The position numbers were made by a program, and so were the translations under genes. From assembly GCA_013298865.1 (NCBI GenBank), contig JAAFJL010000013.1:1-51113 (forward strand): a DNA stretch of 51,113 nt. Reading direction: 5' to 3'. The notes beneath the pieces were generated by a model that worked only from the letters and a program-made list of their open reading frames with translations, was not told where the DNA came from and did no database searches. How positions within the stretch are numbered: the stretch's first letter is position 1; each line of letters opens with the position of its first letter. This DNA comes from Cytophagales bacterium. Its GTDB lineage: Bacteria; Bacteroidota; Bacteroidia; Cytophagales; Spirosomataceae. Shown here in pieces: positions 35,001 through 43,217 of the stretch.

Positions 35001-35867
35001 TCAATTCCTCACTCTAAATAATTTAATTAATTTTGGAACATAATCTTCTGAGGCATCAATTTTCACATAATTCGCTCGGTATTCTTTGCATAATTGTTCG
35101 AGCCTCTGGGTATTGTCTTCAAAAAGCCCTTTCATTCTGTCTCTGAACCAGTTAGATGAAGTATTTACCCAAATTGTACTTTTACTTTCCGTATCATAAA
35201 CTGGAATAATTCCTAATCTTGGCAAATTGGTTTCTCGTTGGTCATAAAGATGAATCACTACCAAATCATGCTTTCTGGCAAGTGCTTTTAGATTGTCTTC
35301 GTAGTCGGTATCTATAAAATCAGAAATCAAAATTACAAGACTTTTTCTTTTCAGAACTTCCAATCCAAACAAAATGGCTTTTTTGAGATTCGTTTTTACA
35401 GACTCTGGTTTTAGCTTAAATAATTCCAGAATTGTTCCGTAGGCGTGCTTCATTGTGTTGGAAGGCTTGATGTATTTTTCCTTTTGGTCAGAAAAACAAA
35501 GTAGCCCAACATGGCTGGCTTCTTTGATTGCGGAGAGTGTCAGAACGCCACAAATCTCCTTGGTAGTATCTAATTTTGAACGGTCTGAACGCCCAACTTC
35601 TTGCGAACCACTTACATCAACAATAAAAAAAACAGTTTGCTCTTTTTCTTCTTTAAAAATCTTTACAAACGTTCCGTGACCTTTCGCAGAAGTATTCCAA
35701 TCAATCAGGCGAACGTCGTCTCCATACTGATATTGACGTAAGTCGCTGAATTCCAGACCAGAACCTTTAAAGACAGAATTGAAATTTCCCCGCATCTGTG
35801 ACTGGACGGCTTTCCGAATCTTGATTTCGTATTTGTAAAGTTTCGCCAAAAACTCGTTAGGTTCCAT
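35001..35867 (-). CDS. DUF58 domain-containing protein (VWA-like)
   Basis: This 288-residue soluble protein has the DUF58 core FSDLRQYQYGDDVRLIDWN near residue 40. A VWA-like domain with VDVSGSQEVG, a partly degenerate MIDAS, and ILISDFIDTDYE follows. DUF58 proteins work with MoxR ATPases and Bat/VWA membrane proteins. It starts the minus-strand Bat set here. No MoxR gene is in the window, since the next gene upstream is divergent. Confidence 0.92.
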   Translation of the reverse strand: MEPNEFLAKLYKYEIKIRKAVQSQMRGNFNSVFKGSGLEFSDLRQYQYGDDVRLIDWNTSAKGHGTFVKIFKEEKEQTVFFIVDVSGSQEVGRSDRSKLDTTKEICGVLTLSAIKEASHVGLLCFSDQKEKYIKPSNTMKHAYGTILELFKLKPESVKTNLKKAILFGLEVLKRKSLVILISDFIDTDYEDNLKALARKHDLVVIHLYDQRETNLPRLGIIPVYDTESKSTIWVNTSSNWFRDRMKGLFEDNTQRLEQLCKEYRANYVKIDASEDYVPKLIKLFRVRN

Positions 35868-36040
35868 GATTGGGTCGTTAAATTTCCTTAAATCTCAGAG
35901 AAAGCCTCTTTTTATGCTTAAAACTACTCAAAATCCCTGTAATTTTGGGTCAGGAATAGCGTTAATTTATTATTGAAGCTGTTTAAACTTCATTATGAGG
36001 CGAAAAGTAATTTCAAATCATCCAGTTTTCAAATTCAATT

Positions 36041-36556
36041 ATGCAATTTGTATCAAAATTTAGTAAACTCATATTTTTTGTCTTCATTATTGTGTTAACG
36101 GTAAGGTGCAGCTCTGATGTCCGTAAGCCAGACAATCTTCTATCGGAAGAAAAAATGATAAACATCCTGACGGATATTCATTTAATTGAATCCGATGTCA
36201 ATAATATGCGTATCACAGATTCTGATTCTAATTTAGCCGTTTACCTGTACTTAGAAGCTCAACTTTTTAAAAAATATCAGATAGATACCGCAACCTATCG
36301 GAATAGTTATCGTTATTATATTGCCCAGCCAGAGGTTTTCGGAAAAATGTATAAGCAGATACTAAAAGTTGCCGAAGCCAATTCTGCTAAAGAAAAAAAA
36401 CAGATGAACGATGCTAATTTGAAAGCTCAGAAAAAGTCAGAAAAACCAGTTCTCGCTAAATTTGCTCGGGCAAAGTTAGATAGTGTAAAAGCCATCCTTG
36501 ATGCAAGATATAAAAGCCCAGCCAATGTCCAAAAACCGATGCCAGTGGGTAAATGA
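36041..36556 (+). CDS. DUF4296 domain-containing lipoprotein
   Basis: This 171-residue protein has a lipoprotein signal with Cys23 (FVFIIVLTVRCSSD) and the DUF4296 segment LLSEEKMINILTDIHLIES followed by FKKYQIDTATYRNSYRYYI. The C-terminal third is lysine- and alanine-rich. The family is common in Bacteroidota and of unknown function. The gene overlaps tag by 32 bases in another frame, so the two are probably co-transcribed. Confidence 0.87.
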   Translation: MQFVSKFSKLIFFVFIIVLTVRCSSDVRKPDNLLSEEKMINILTDIHLIESDVNNMRITDSDSNLAVYLYLEAQLFKKYQIDTATYRNSYRYYIAQPEVFGKMYKQILKVAEANSAKEKKQMNDANLKAQKKSEKPVLAKFARAKLDSVKAILDARYKSPANVQKPMPVGK

Positions 36557-37103
36557 CGAGTTAGTTTACCAACAATACCACGATACAGAATGGGGCGTTC
36601 CGCTCCGAGATGATGATAAACTGTTTGAATTCCTAATTTTAGAGGGTTTTCAGGCAGGACTTAGTTGGATTACTGTTTTGAAGAAAAGAGAAAATTTCAG
36701 AAAGGCTTTTGATGATTTTGATGCCAGAAAAATTGCTCAATATTCTCCCGAAAAAGTAGAAGAATTGCTCCAAGATACGGGTATCATTCGGAATCGTTTG
36801 AAAGTAGAAGGCACAGTGATTAATGCTCAGTTATTTCTAAAAACTCAAGCAGAATTTGGGAGTTTTGAAAAATATATTTGGCAATTTACAGAAGGAAAAA
36901 CGATTCAAAATCACTGGAGAAATATCAAGGAAGTCCCTGCCAGCACTCCTATTTCTGATAAAATGAGCAAAGATTTAAAGAAACGAGGCTTCAAATTTAT
37001 TGGTACAACCATCTGTTACGCCTTCATGCAAGCAACAGGAATGGTAAATGACCATACAGAAGAATGCTTTTTATATAAGACTTCCTGCGAAAGTGTTTTA
37101 TGA
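36525..37103 (+). CDS. tag: DNA-3-methyladenine glycosylase I
   Basis: This 192-residue base-excision repair enzyme removes 3-methyladenine. Visible signatures are RCQWV at the N-terminus, YHDTEWGVPLRDD, FEFLILEGFQAGLSWITVLKK, and the C-terminal FKFIGTTICYAFMQATGMVNDH with the conserved TTICYAFMQA motif. ATG at 36525 is chosen because RCxW should be near the N-terminus; 36501 is possible. The last seven codons and stop (CTT to TGA) fall inside the left arm of a 160-bp palindrome (37078-37237), so the natural C-terminus may have been changed by insertion. Confidence 0.92.
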   Translation: MSKNRCQWVNDELVYQQYHDTEWGVPLRDDDKLFEFLILEGFQAGLSWITVLKKRENFRKAFDDFDARKIAQYSPEKVEELLQDTGIIRNRLKVEGTVINAQLFLKTQAEFGSFEKYIWQFTEGKTIQNHWRNIKEVPASTPISDKMSKDLKKRGFKFIGTTICYAFMQATGMVNDHTEECFLYKTSCESVL

Positions 37104-37237
37104 TTGGAAAATTGGATATTTTTGAGCGAAAATCAAGTAAATTTTGAAAGCATAACAGCGTTACGGTTGAAAAATTTACTTGATTTGTAGCCAAAAAGAT
37201 ACTGTTTTACGACTTAAAACACTTTCGCAGGAAGTCT
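37078..37237. mobile_element. MITE-like 160-bp palindrome at the 3' end of tag
   Basis: AGACTTCCTGCGAAAGTGTTTTA (37078-37100) is the exact reverse complement of 37215-37237. Inside, AAATCAAGTAAATTT (37130-37144) pairs with 37172-37186, and the intervening parts pair partly, so the whole element folds. The trinucleotide ATA stands directly on both outer sides, which would fit a short target duplication. No ORF is present inside. The remainder of the 314-base gap to the next gene (37238-37417) shows nothing further. A stable RNA structure is an alternative explanation. Confidence 0.7.
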
Positions 37238-37417
37238 ATAATTGTTAGTGATTTTATAAAACCTAAAAACCTACAATTATCAAAAAAATTCTTACTTTAT
37301 AGAAACTTTTTATATTTGGCGTGAGTTTTGTAATTATTGTATTCAGTATCAAGTTCTTTGGCGGAAGATTTCATGATAGTCTGATTATCAAACAGTTGCA
37401 AATCAAACCTTACAACA

Positions 37418-38194
37418 ATGAGCAATCGCATCGTAATTATTCCGACATACAATGAAATTGAGAATATCGAGGCAATCATCAGAAAAGTGATGAGTCTCAA
37501 TCCTCTTTTTGACCTCCTCATCGTTGACGACGGTTCGCCTGATGGCACTGGACAGAAAGTAAAAGAACTCCAACAAGAATTTTCGGATAGAATACATCTC
37601 CAAGAACGTAAAGGTAAATTGGGGCTTGGAACGGCGTATATTCATGGTTTTAAATATGCCTTGAAACATGGTTTTGAGTATATTTTTGAAATGGATGCTG
37701 ATTTTTCACACAATCCAGATGATTTAGTAAAACTCTATAATGCTTGTGCCAATGACGGTGCAGATATGGCGATTGGCTCACGGTATATCAAGGGCGTAAA
37801 TGTGGTCAATTGGCCCATTGGCAGAGTTCTGATGTCTTATTTTGCAGGATATTATGTTCGCTTTGTTACGGGTATGCCTATCATGGATGCTACGGCGGGC
37901 TTCAAATGTTACACTCGTAAAGTATTGAAAACCATTGACTTAGATAGTATAAAGTTTGTAGGCTACGCTTTTCAAGTAGAAATGAAATTTACTGCATGGA
38001 AGTTTGGTTTTAACATTGTGGAAGTACCAATTATTTTTACAGACCGCACCAAAGGACAATCAAAAATGTCCGCTAATATTTTCAAAGAAGCAATTTTGGG
38101 CGTGATTCAAATGAAGATTACAAGTTTATTCAAAAGATATATTCCAGAAAAAACAGAAGAAACCAAGCCAGTTTACGAACTGATGGGAGTTTAA
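37418..38194 (+). CDS. Polyprenol/dolichol-phosphate mannose synthase-like glycosyltransferase (GT2)
   Basis: This 258-residue GT2 enzyme has IIPTYNEIENIE, VDDGSPDGT, the catalytic-metal motif EMDADFSHNPDDL (DAD), and GSRYIKGVNVVNWP as in DPM1-type synthases. There is no C-terminal membrane segment, so it belongs to the short soluble type. It would transfer a sugar from a nucleotide donor to a polyprenyl phosphate at the inner face of the membrane. The downstream hemJ-like gene follows after 8 bases and is likely co-transcribed. Confidence 0.93.
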   Translation: MSNRIVIIPTYNEIENIEAIIRKVMSLNPLFDLLIVDDGSPDGTGQKVKELQQEFSDRIHLQERKGKLGLGTAYIHGFKYALKHGFEYIFEMDADFSHNPDDLVKLYNACANDGADMAIGSRYIKGVNVVNWPIGRVLMSYFAGYYVRFVTGMPIMDATAGFKCYTRKVLKTIDLDSIKFVGYAFQVEMKFTAWKFGFNIVEVPIIFTDRTKGQSKMSANIFKEAILGVIQMKITSLFKRYIPEKTEETKPVYELMGV

Positions 38195-38202
38195 AAAAAT
38201 CA

Positions 38203-38745
38203 ATGCAATACGACCACATAAAAGCAATTCATATCATCTTTGTTACCAGTTGGTTCGCTGGGCTTTTCTATTTGCCTCGTTTATTGGTTTATCATGTAGA
38301 AGCCAACGACAAACCTGAACCAGAACGCTCTATTCTTCAGACAGAATATAAAAGGATGCAAAAAATCCTTTTCAATGCCATTATGGTGCCAGCCATGTGG
38401 CTTACAGTAATTTCTGGACTAACAATGGTTTATTGGGTTTGGTGGGATTCCTTCGCTTCGCATAAATGGTTGCATATCAAACTCGGTTTTGTGGTGGGTT
38501 TGCTTTTTTATCATTTTTATTGCCGAAAAATTATCTTGGAATTACGTCAGGACAAATTCAGATTCACGGGTTTTCAACTCAGACTTTTCAATGAAATCGC
38601 TACCGTTTTTCTTTTCGCCATTGTTTTTTTAGTAGTCCTAAAAAATGCAGTTGATTGGATTTGGGGAATTGTCGGGCTACTACTTTTTGCCATAATCATC
38701 ATGTCTGCCGTGAGAATCGTAAAGCAAATTAGGGAGAAAAAATAG
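38203..38745 (+). CDS. hemJ: HemJ/CopD-family membrane protein (protoporphyrinogen oxidase type)
   Basis: This 180-residue protein has four or five hydrophobic helices with IKAIHIIFVTSWFAGLFYLPRL at the start, WLHIKLGFVVGLLFYHFY in the middle and LRLFNEIATVFLFAIVFLVVLK later. These match the UPF0093/HemJ family, which oxidises protoporphyrinogen IX in haem synthesis. The conserved N-terminal histidine (His10) and the WLHxK motif are present. It is slightly longer than typical HemJ because of an added C-terminal helix. Several Bacteroidota copies are annotated only as CopD family. Confidence 0.8.
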   Translation: MQYDHIKAIHIIFVTSWFAGLFYLPRLLVYHVEANDKPEPERSILQTEYKRMQKILFNAIMVPAMWLTVISGLTMVYWVWWDSFASHKWLHIKLGFVVGLLFYHFYCRKIILELRQDKFRFTGFQLRLFNEIATVFLFAIVFLVVLKNAVDWIWGIVGLLLFAIIIMSAVRIVKQIREKK

Positions 38746-38746
38746 C

Positions 38747-38981
38747 ACCCTGACCCCCAGAGGGAGAATGGTTTATACACAAGTTTTTCTGGTTTATATT
38801 CTTCTAAATAAATGAGTAAAAAACTGGGCAAAGTTGTTAGTTTTTCTCTAAAAATAACCTTTTAACCTCATCCCCCAACCCCTTCTCCTGCTGAGAAGGG
38901 GAGCATTTATAGAGATTAATTAACTAACTCATTATCAAATACTTACAGACTTTTTTGTAAGCCGTAGCCCAGAGGGGGCTA
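38747..38981. repeat. GC-rich interspersed repeat spacer
   Basis: The spacer starts with ACCCCCAGAGGGAGAAT and includes CCCCTTCTCCTGCTGAGAAGGGG (38879-38901), a hairpin with an 8-base stem. It ends with GCCGTAGCCCAGAGGGGG. The words ACCCCC-AGGGAGAAT and GCCGTAGCC recur at 43046-43081. No gene is visible. Confidence 0.55.
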
Positions 38982-40055
38982 TCAAAAAAGTCCCAATTGT
39001 TCGTTACTTCCTAATTTATCCGTATAATAATCATTCACATCTTTGTAGGCAGCAGGAAGATTTTTGCGTGAACACGAAATTCCGAAATGAGTAAAAATCT
39101 TCTCTAATTCATCTGCTGCACGATGTCCCGCTTTATCGTTGTCAAGATAGAAAACCACATTCACTCGCTGGAATAATTTTGCCCATTCTCGCTTAAAAAC
39201 ATTTGCCGTTCCCAAACTCACTGCCACTTTTCCATCCTGTACCAATCGCATACAATCAAAAGCCCCCTCCGTTACATAAACAGTCTCATTGATTTTGGTT
39301 TTTTCTAAAATATCAGCATTAAAAAGTGTCAAAGACTGGTTATGCAAAAACTGATAACGCCCGTGTTTTTCGGGAGGTGGACCAACTACTCGCCCCTGCA
39401 AATAGACAATTCTTCCATTTCTGTAATAAGGAATAATGAGCGGATGAGCATAAAAAATTAAATTATTTCTCTCATTGAAAAGCCCCGATTCTTGTAAATC
39501 AAGGGTAGAGAAACGTTGTTTCAAACCCCAAGAAGCATCTGCATAATCTTTTATGGCAAAAACTCTAAAATCTTTTAAGGTTTTATCTGTGAAACCTCTG
39601 GTTTTCAGGTAGATAAGTGTTGCTTGGGAGAGTTCGTTAGAAGATTGTTGAAGGCAAATATCTCTGAAAGTCTCATAAATCTGAGAGTGTATTTCTTCAA
39701 CAGGTTTTTCTTTTGCTTGTACTTTCCGAATTTCGGGTACATTCAAAACATTGACTGTCGGGAGTTTTTTCTTACTTTTTGAAGAATATTTCTGAAAACC
39801 AACCACGTACTCCTCTCCCATTTCTCGGATAGTATCTTTAATGGTCAATTGCTTAATTTCAGAATAAAGCGTAATCGAATTGCCTGTCTTGGCACAACCA
39901 AAACAATAGAAGCTATTTGTGTGCGGATAAAGCACTAATGAAGGCGTGTCTTCTTCATGAAAAGGGCAAATCATTCTATGCCGACTCACGTCCAAGCCCA
40001 AATCCTCGGCTACTTGAAGAATAGAAATTTGATTAATTTCATCTAATAAATTCAT
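38982..40055 (-). CDS. Compact CHC2-zinc-finger and Toprim primase-like protein
   Basis: This 357-residue protein has a CHC2 zinc finger with Cys30, His33, Cys51 and Cys54 (CPFH...CFGC). A Toprim domain follows with VTEGAFDCMRL (the catalytic Glu) and FYLDNDKAGHRA (the DxD). It resembles the N-terminal two thirds of DnaG but lacks the helicase-binding C-terminal domain and is about half the usual DnaG length. Stand-alone forms occur on mobile elements. The ATG at 40055 is chosen; a TTG at 40127 would add 24 unrelated residues. No replication partner is adjacent, and the true chromosomal dnaG is presumably elsewhere. Confidence 0.88.
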   Translation of the reverse strand: MNLLDEINQISILQVAEDLGLDVSRHRMICPFHEEDTPSLVLYPHTNSFYCFGCAKTGNSITLYSEIKQLTIKDTIREMGEEYVVGFQKYSSKSKKKLPTVNVLNVPEIRKVQAKEKPVEEIHSQIYETFRDICLQQSSNELSQATLIYLKTRGFTDKTLKDFRVFAIKDYADASWGLKQRFSTLDLQESGLFNERNNLIFYAHPLIIPYYRNGRIVYLQGRVVGPPPEKHGRYQFLHNQSLTLFNADILEKTKINETVYVTEGAFDCMRLVQDGKVAVSLGTANVFKREWAKLFQRVNVVFYLDNDKAGHRAADELEKIFTHFGISCSRKNLPAAYKDVNDYYTDKLGSNEQLGLF

Positions 40056-40249
40056 TGATAAACCTCGTAATTTGGTAATTTGAAAATTTGAAAATTCACA
40101 ATTGATAATCGAGTTGAATAATCTCAATAAATGTTAAAAATGAGCAAATCTGGGCATTAATTATTTTCAAATTGGCACATTTTCAAATTCTTAAATTACT
40201 TGAAATAAAACCTTATCTTGCAAAATAATTGAAAATCATCCCTTTTCCA

Positions 40250-40708
40250 ATGAAGACTCAAATCATTTCTTTTATCGTAGTTGTATGTTGCTTGTTTGGA
40301 GTACAAAAAACCTCTGCACAAGCCATTAGTTTTTATCCTTTCAGAGATATTCTTTCGATTGCTACTAATCCTTCCAGACCAATTTGGGCAGATTTCAGAG
40401 TACAAACCAACTCACTGACTTCTGGTTTTAATACCGAAACCGCTCTAATGGTCAATCTTGCTTACACACGCAATGCCAATATTTACGCAGGGGCAGGTAC
40501 GAATTTCGGAATTGTTGGGGCAATCAAAGATAATAATTCTTTAATCATTGGTTACATGAGTGCTTTGGGTGTAAGAGCTTATCCGTTCGAGAAACTACCT
40601 GCCATAAGTTGTAATTTTGAACTTTCTCCCTACGTGAATCCACAAGGAGAAGCTGGAAGACTAAGAGCCTGGCTTGGTGTAGGTTACAATTTTGGCAAGA
40701 AAAAGTGA
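40250..40708 (+). CDS. Small exported outer-membrane-like protein, unknown function
   Basis: This 152-residue protein has a signal peptide (MKTQIISFIVVVCCLFGVQKTSAQ). The remainder is probably beta-rich, with alternating hydrophobic stretches such as ETALMVNLAYTRNANIYAGAG and a C-terminal RAWLGVGYNFGKKK. That suggests a small barrel, but the protein is too short for an eight-stranded one to be certain. The ATG at 40250 precedes the signal peptide directly. It is divergent from the primase-like gene. I do not recognise a family. Confidence 0.65.
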   Translation: MKTQIISFIVVVCCLFGVQKTSAQAISFYPFRDILSIATNPSRPIWADFRVQTNSLTSGFNTETALMVNLAYTRNANIYAGAGTNFGIVGAIKDNNSLIIGYMSALGVRAYPFEKLPAISCNFELSPYVNPQGEAGRLRAWLGVGYNFGKKK

Positions 40709-40761
40709 GGCACTAATTTCTCCACTTTTAATTTTTTATACTTCATTTTTAATTCTCTTCT

Positions 40762-41664
40762 GTGCAATCATCAAAATTTTTAATAGGTGCATTTTTAGTA
40801 TTTCTTGGAGCGATAGCTTTTGCAGGCAAGGCAGTTTTGGTTCGTTATAACTACATTCATTATCATGTAGATACGGTTTCCTTATTGGCTTTACGGATGC
40901 TATTTTCTGCTCCATTTTATTTGGTAATTCTATATTTCCAAAACCGTAAAACTGCAAAAGTACCACATCTTTCTGCCAAAGAATGGGCTTGGATGTTAGT
41001 CATTGGCTTGGTAGGGTATTATTTAGCTGCATTTTTTGATTTTTGGGGTTTGAGTTTCATCACTGCCAGCGTAGAGCGTCTGATTCTATTCATTTACCCA
41101 ACCATTGTAGTGATACTTTCAGCGATATTTTTGAAAAAACCAATTTTCAAAATTCAGTACATAGCTCTCATTGTCACGTATTTAGGCGTAATGGTTTCGT
41201 TTGTTCCAGATTTACAAATGGGACTTCAAAAGAATTTAATCATTGGGTCTTTTCTGATTTTCTTGAGTGCCTTAACTTACTCATTATACATTATTGGAAG
41301 TGGCGAAATGATTCCGAAAGTTGGTAGTTTGCGTTTCACGTGTTATGCCATGTTGATTTCCACGGCAATGATTATTGTTCATTATTTTTTAGCAGTCAAT
41401 GGAAATTTATTTGCTTACGAATCAGGGGTTTATTGGCTTTCGGCAGTAATGGCAGTTTTTACAACGGTCATTCCATCGTTTATGATTTCAGAAGGAATTA
41501 AAAGAATAGGCTCTGGAAATTCCTCTATTATTGGTAGTATCGGACCAGTAGCAACGATTATTATGGCAAATGTTTTTTTGGATGAAAAAATTTCTTCATG
41601 GCAAATCCTCGGAACATTCGTAGTATTAGCTGGCGTACTAATGGTTTCTTGGAAAGGTAAGTAA
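40762..41664 (+). CDS. EamA family (DMT) transporter
   Basis: This 300-residue inner-membrane protein has ten hydrophobic helices in two EamA halves, each with the family pattern (GAIAFAGKAVLVRYNY in the first half, GSGNSSIIGSIGPVATIIMANVFLDE in the second). DMT transporters export or import metabolites; the substrate cannot be told. The start is GTG at 40762, as no ATG precedes the first helix. It ends at a terminator shared with the convergent NtrC-type gene. Confidence 0.93.
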   Translation: MQSSKFLIGAFLVFLGAIAFAGKAVLVRYNYIHYHVDTVSLLALRMLFSAPFYLVILYFQNRKTAKVPHLSAKEWAWMLVIGLVGYYLAAFFDFWGLSFITASVERLILFIYPTIVVILSAIFLKKPIFKIQYIALIVTYLGVMVSFVPDLQMGLQKNLIIGSFLIFLSALTYSLYIIGSGEMIPKVGSLRFTCYAMLISTAMIIVHYFLAVNGNLFAYESGVYWLSAVMAVFTTVIPSFMISEGIKRIGSGNSSIIGSIGPVATIIMANVFLDEKISSWQILGTFVVLAGVLMVSWKGK

Positions 41665-41713
41665 AGGGAAAAAAGGAGGTAGGAGGAATGGAATTTTGTA
41701 ATGATTTCTTGGT

Positions 41714-41757
41714 AAACAAAAAAGAGGCAGTTCTTGATGAACTGCCTCTTTTTGTTT
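41714..41757. terminator. Bidirectional terminator between EamA and the NtrC-type regulator
   Basis: AAACAAAAAAGAGGCAGTTC pairs with GAACTGCCTCTTTTTGTTT around a 5-base loop, with T-tracts on both strands. Confidence 0.9.
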
Positions 41758-41773
41758 CAATTATAATTTTGAA

Positions 41774-42937
41774 TTACATTACAGGGCTTGCGTAGGCTTT
41801 TACATCATCAAGCGTGATAATGTCGCTGCACATAATCACGAGACGCTCCACTACATTGCGTAGTTCACGTACATTACCTGTCCACGGAAGTCCGCTCAAA
41901 AAATTCATTGCATCTTCTTCAACCGTTTTAGCAGGTTGACCGTATTCATTGGCAACATCATCCAAGAACTTCTCTACCAATAAAGGTACATCTGTTGGGC
42001 GTTGGCTAAGTGCTGGTACATGAATTGGAATAACATTCAGACGGTGAAATAAATCTTCTCTGAAACGACCTTCTGCGATTTCTAATGGAAGATTTTTATT
42101 GGTTGCAGCAAAAACCCGAACATTGATTTTGATTTCTTTATCACCACCAACTCTCGTGATTTTACTTTCTTGCAAAGCACGCAAAACTTTTGCTTGTGCC
42201 GAAAGACTCATATCTCCGATTTCATCCAAGAATAATGTACCGCCGTCGGCTTGTTCAAACTTACCGATACGCTGTTTGATTGCTGAAGTAAAAGCACCTT
42301 TTTCATGCCCAAATAACTCAGATTCAATCAGTTCAGAAGGGATTGCCGCACAGTTTACTTCAATCAGAGGCATCGTCGAACGATTACTTCTTTCATGCAA
42401 ACGTTTTGCTACCATTTCCTTACCAGAACCGTTTGGTCCAGTAATAAGTACCCTGGCTTCTGTCGGACCAACTCTGTCGCAAGTATCTTTTACTTTTTTG
42501 ATACCGTCTGATTCACCAACAATTTCATTGAGTTTATAGACTTTTTTCTTGAGGACTTTCGTCTCAACAATCATCTTTCCACGTTCAATGGCATTACGGA
42601 CAGTTACCAAAAGTCTATTCAAATCTGGTGGCTTCTGGATAAAATCAAAAGCTCCACGTTTAGTAGCTTCAACGGCATTCTCAACATTTCCGTAGGCAGA
42701 AATCATAATAAATTGAGCCCCTCTTCCCATCTCACCAGCTTTCAACAAGAGGTCAAGTCCTTCAATTTTAGGCATTTTTATATCGCAAAGCACAACATCA
42801 TAGTCATTTTGCTTAACCATTTCTAAGCCTTGCTCGCCATCACTGGCTTCTTCTACTGAATAGCCTTCGTACTCCAGAATGTCTCTTAGAGCTCCACGAA
42901 TTGCTTTTTCATCATCTACAATTAATAATTTTGCCAT
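41774..42937 (-). CDS. NtrC-type response regulator without DNA-binding domain
   Basis: This 387-residue protein has a receiver domain (phospho-acceptor Asp52 in VVLCDIKMP), an AAA+ domain with Walker A GPNGSGKE and Walker B GGTLFLDEIGD, and the sensor and C-subdomain ending LPWTGNVRELRNVVERLVI. The sigma-54 loop reads GAFTSA (214-219). The protein ends at SPVM with a TAA, about 45-60 residues short of a Fis-type helix-turn-helix, and none is encoded in the next bases. It could act from solution on sigma-54 holoenzyme or have another role. No kinase is adjacent. Confidence 0.92.
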   Translation of the reverse strand: MAKLLIVDDEKAIRGALRDILEYEGYSVEEASDGEQGLEMVKQNDYDVVLCDIKMPKIEGLDLLLKAGEMGRGAQFIMISAYGNVENAVEATKRGAFDFIQKPPDLNRLLVTVRNAIERGKMIVETKVLKKKVYKLNEIVGESDGIKKVKDTCDRVGPTEARVLITGPNGSGKEMVAKRLHERSNRSTMPLIEVNCAAIPSELIESELFGHEKGAFTSAIKQRIGKFEQADGGTLFLDEIGDMSLSAQAKVLRALQESKITRVGGDKEIKINVRVFAATNKNLPLEIAEGRFREDLFHRLNVIPIHVPALSQRPTDVPLLVEKFLDDVANEYGQPAKTVEEDAMNFLSGLPWTGNVRELRNVVERLVIMCSDIITLDDVKAYASPVM

Positions 42938-43022
42938 AGGGCGGGGTTTAAGGATTTGTGGCGGGATAAAATTTTCCTAAGTAAATTTAGTTAGATATTC
43001 TTGAAAATGTGCTATAAGAGAG

Positions 43023-43145
43023 AAAAAAAAAGCCCAAGCCAAGCCCCCTAACCCCCACAGGGAGAATTAAGCCGTAGCCATTTTATGAGTAACAACAGTT
43101 TCACTTCTGGGGCGGTTCGACGTTTCGAGCAGAAGGCTTTTTTCA
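43023..43145. repeat. GC-rich interspersed repeat with AAAAAAGCC ends
   Basis: The block starts with an A-tract followed by AAGCCC and ends with GGCTTTTTT, giving short inverted ends. It contains CCCCCTAACCCCCACAGGGAG and TTAAGCCGTAGCC, words also present at 38747-38981. It lies between two divergent genes, and no ORF is evident. Confidence 0.5.
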
Positions 43146-43188
43146 CACTTTGGCAATTTGTCCGACAAACTGTTCATTTGCTATCCAA

Positions 43189-43196
43189 TAAATTTG
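43189..43196 (+). promoter_or_regulatory. Candidate -7 element upstream of the YHS gene
   Basis: TAAATTTG fits TAnnTTTG, 21 bases before the ATG at 43218. No -33 element is seen at the usual distance. Confidence 0.35.
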
Positions 43197-43217
43197 TATC
43201 ATAATTCATCAACAAAC

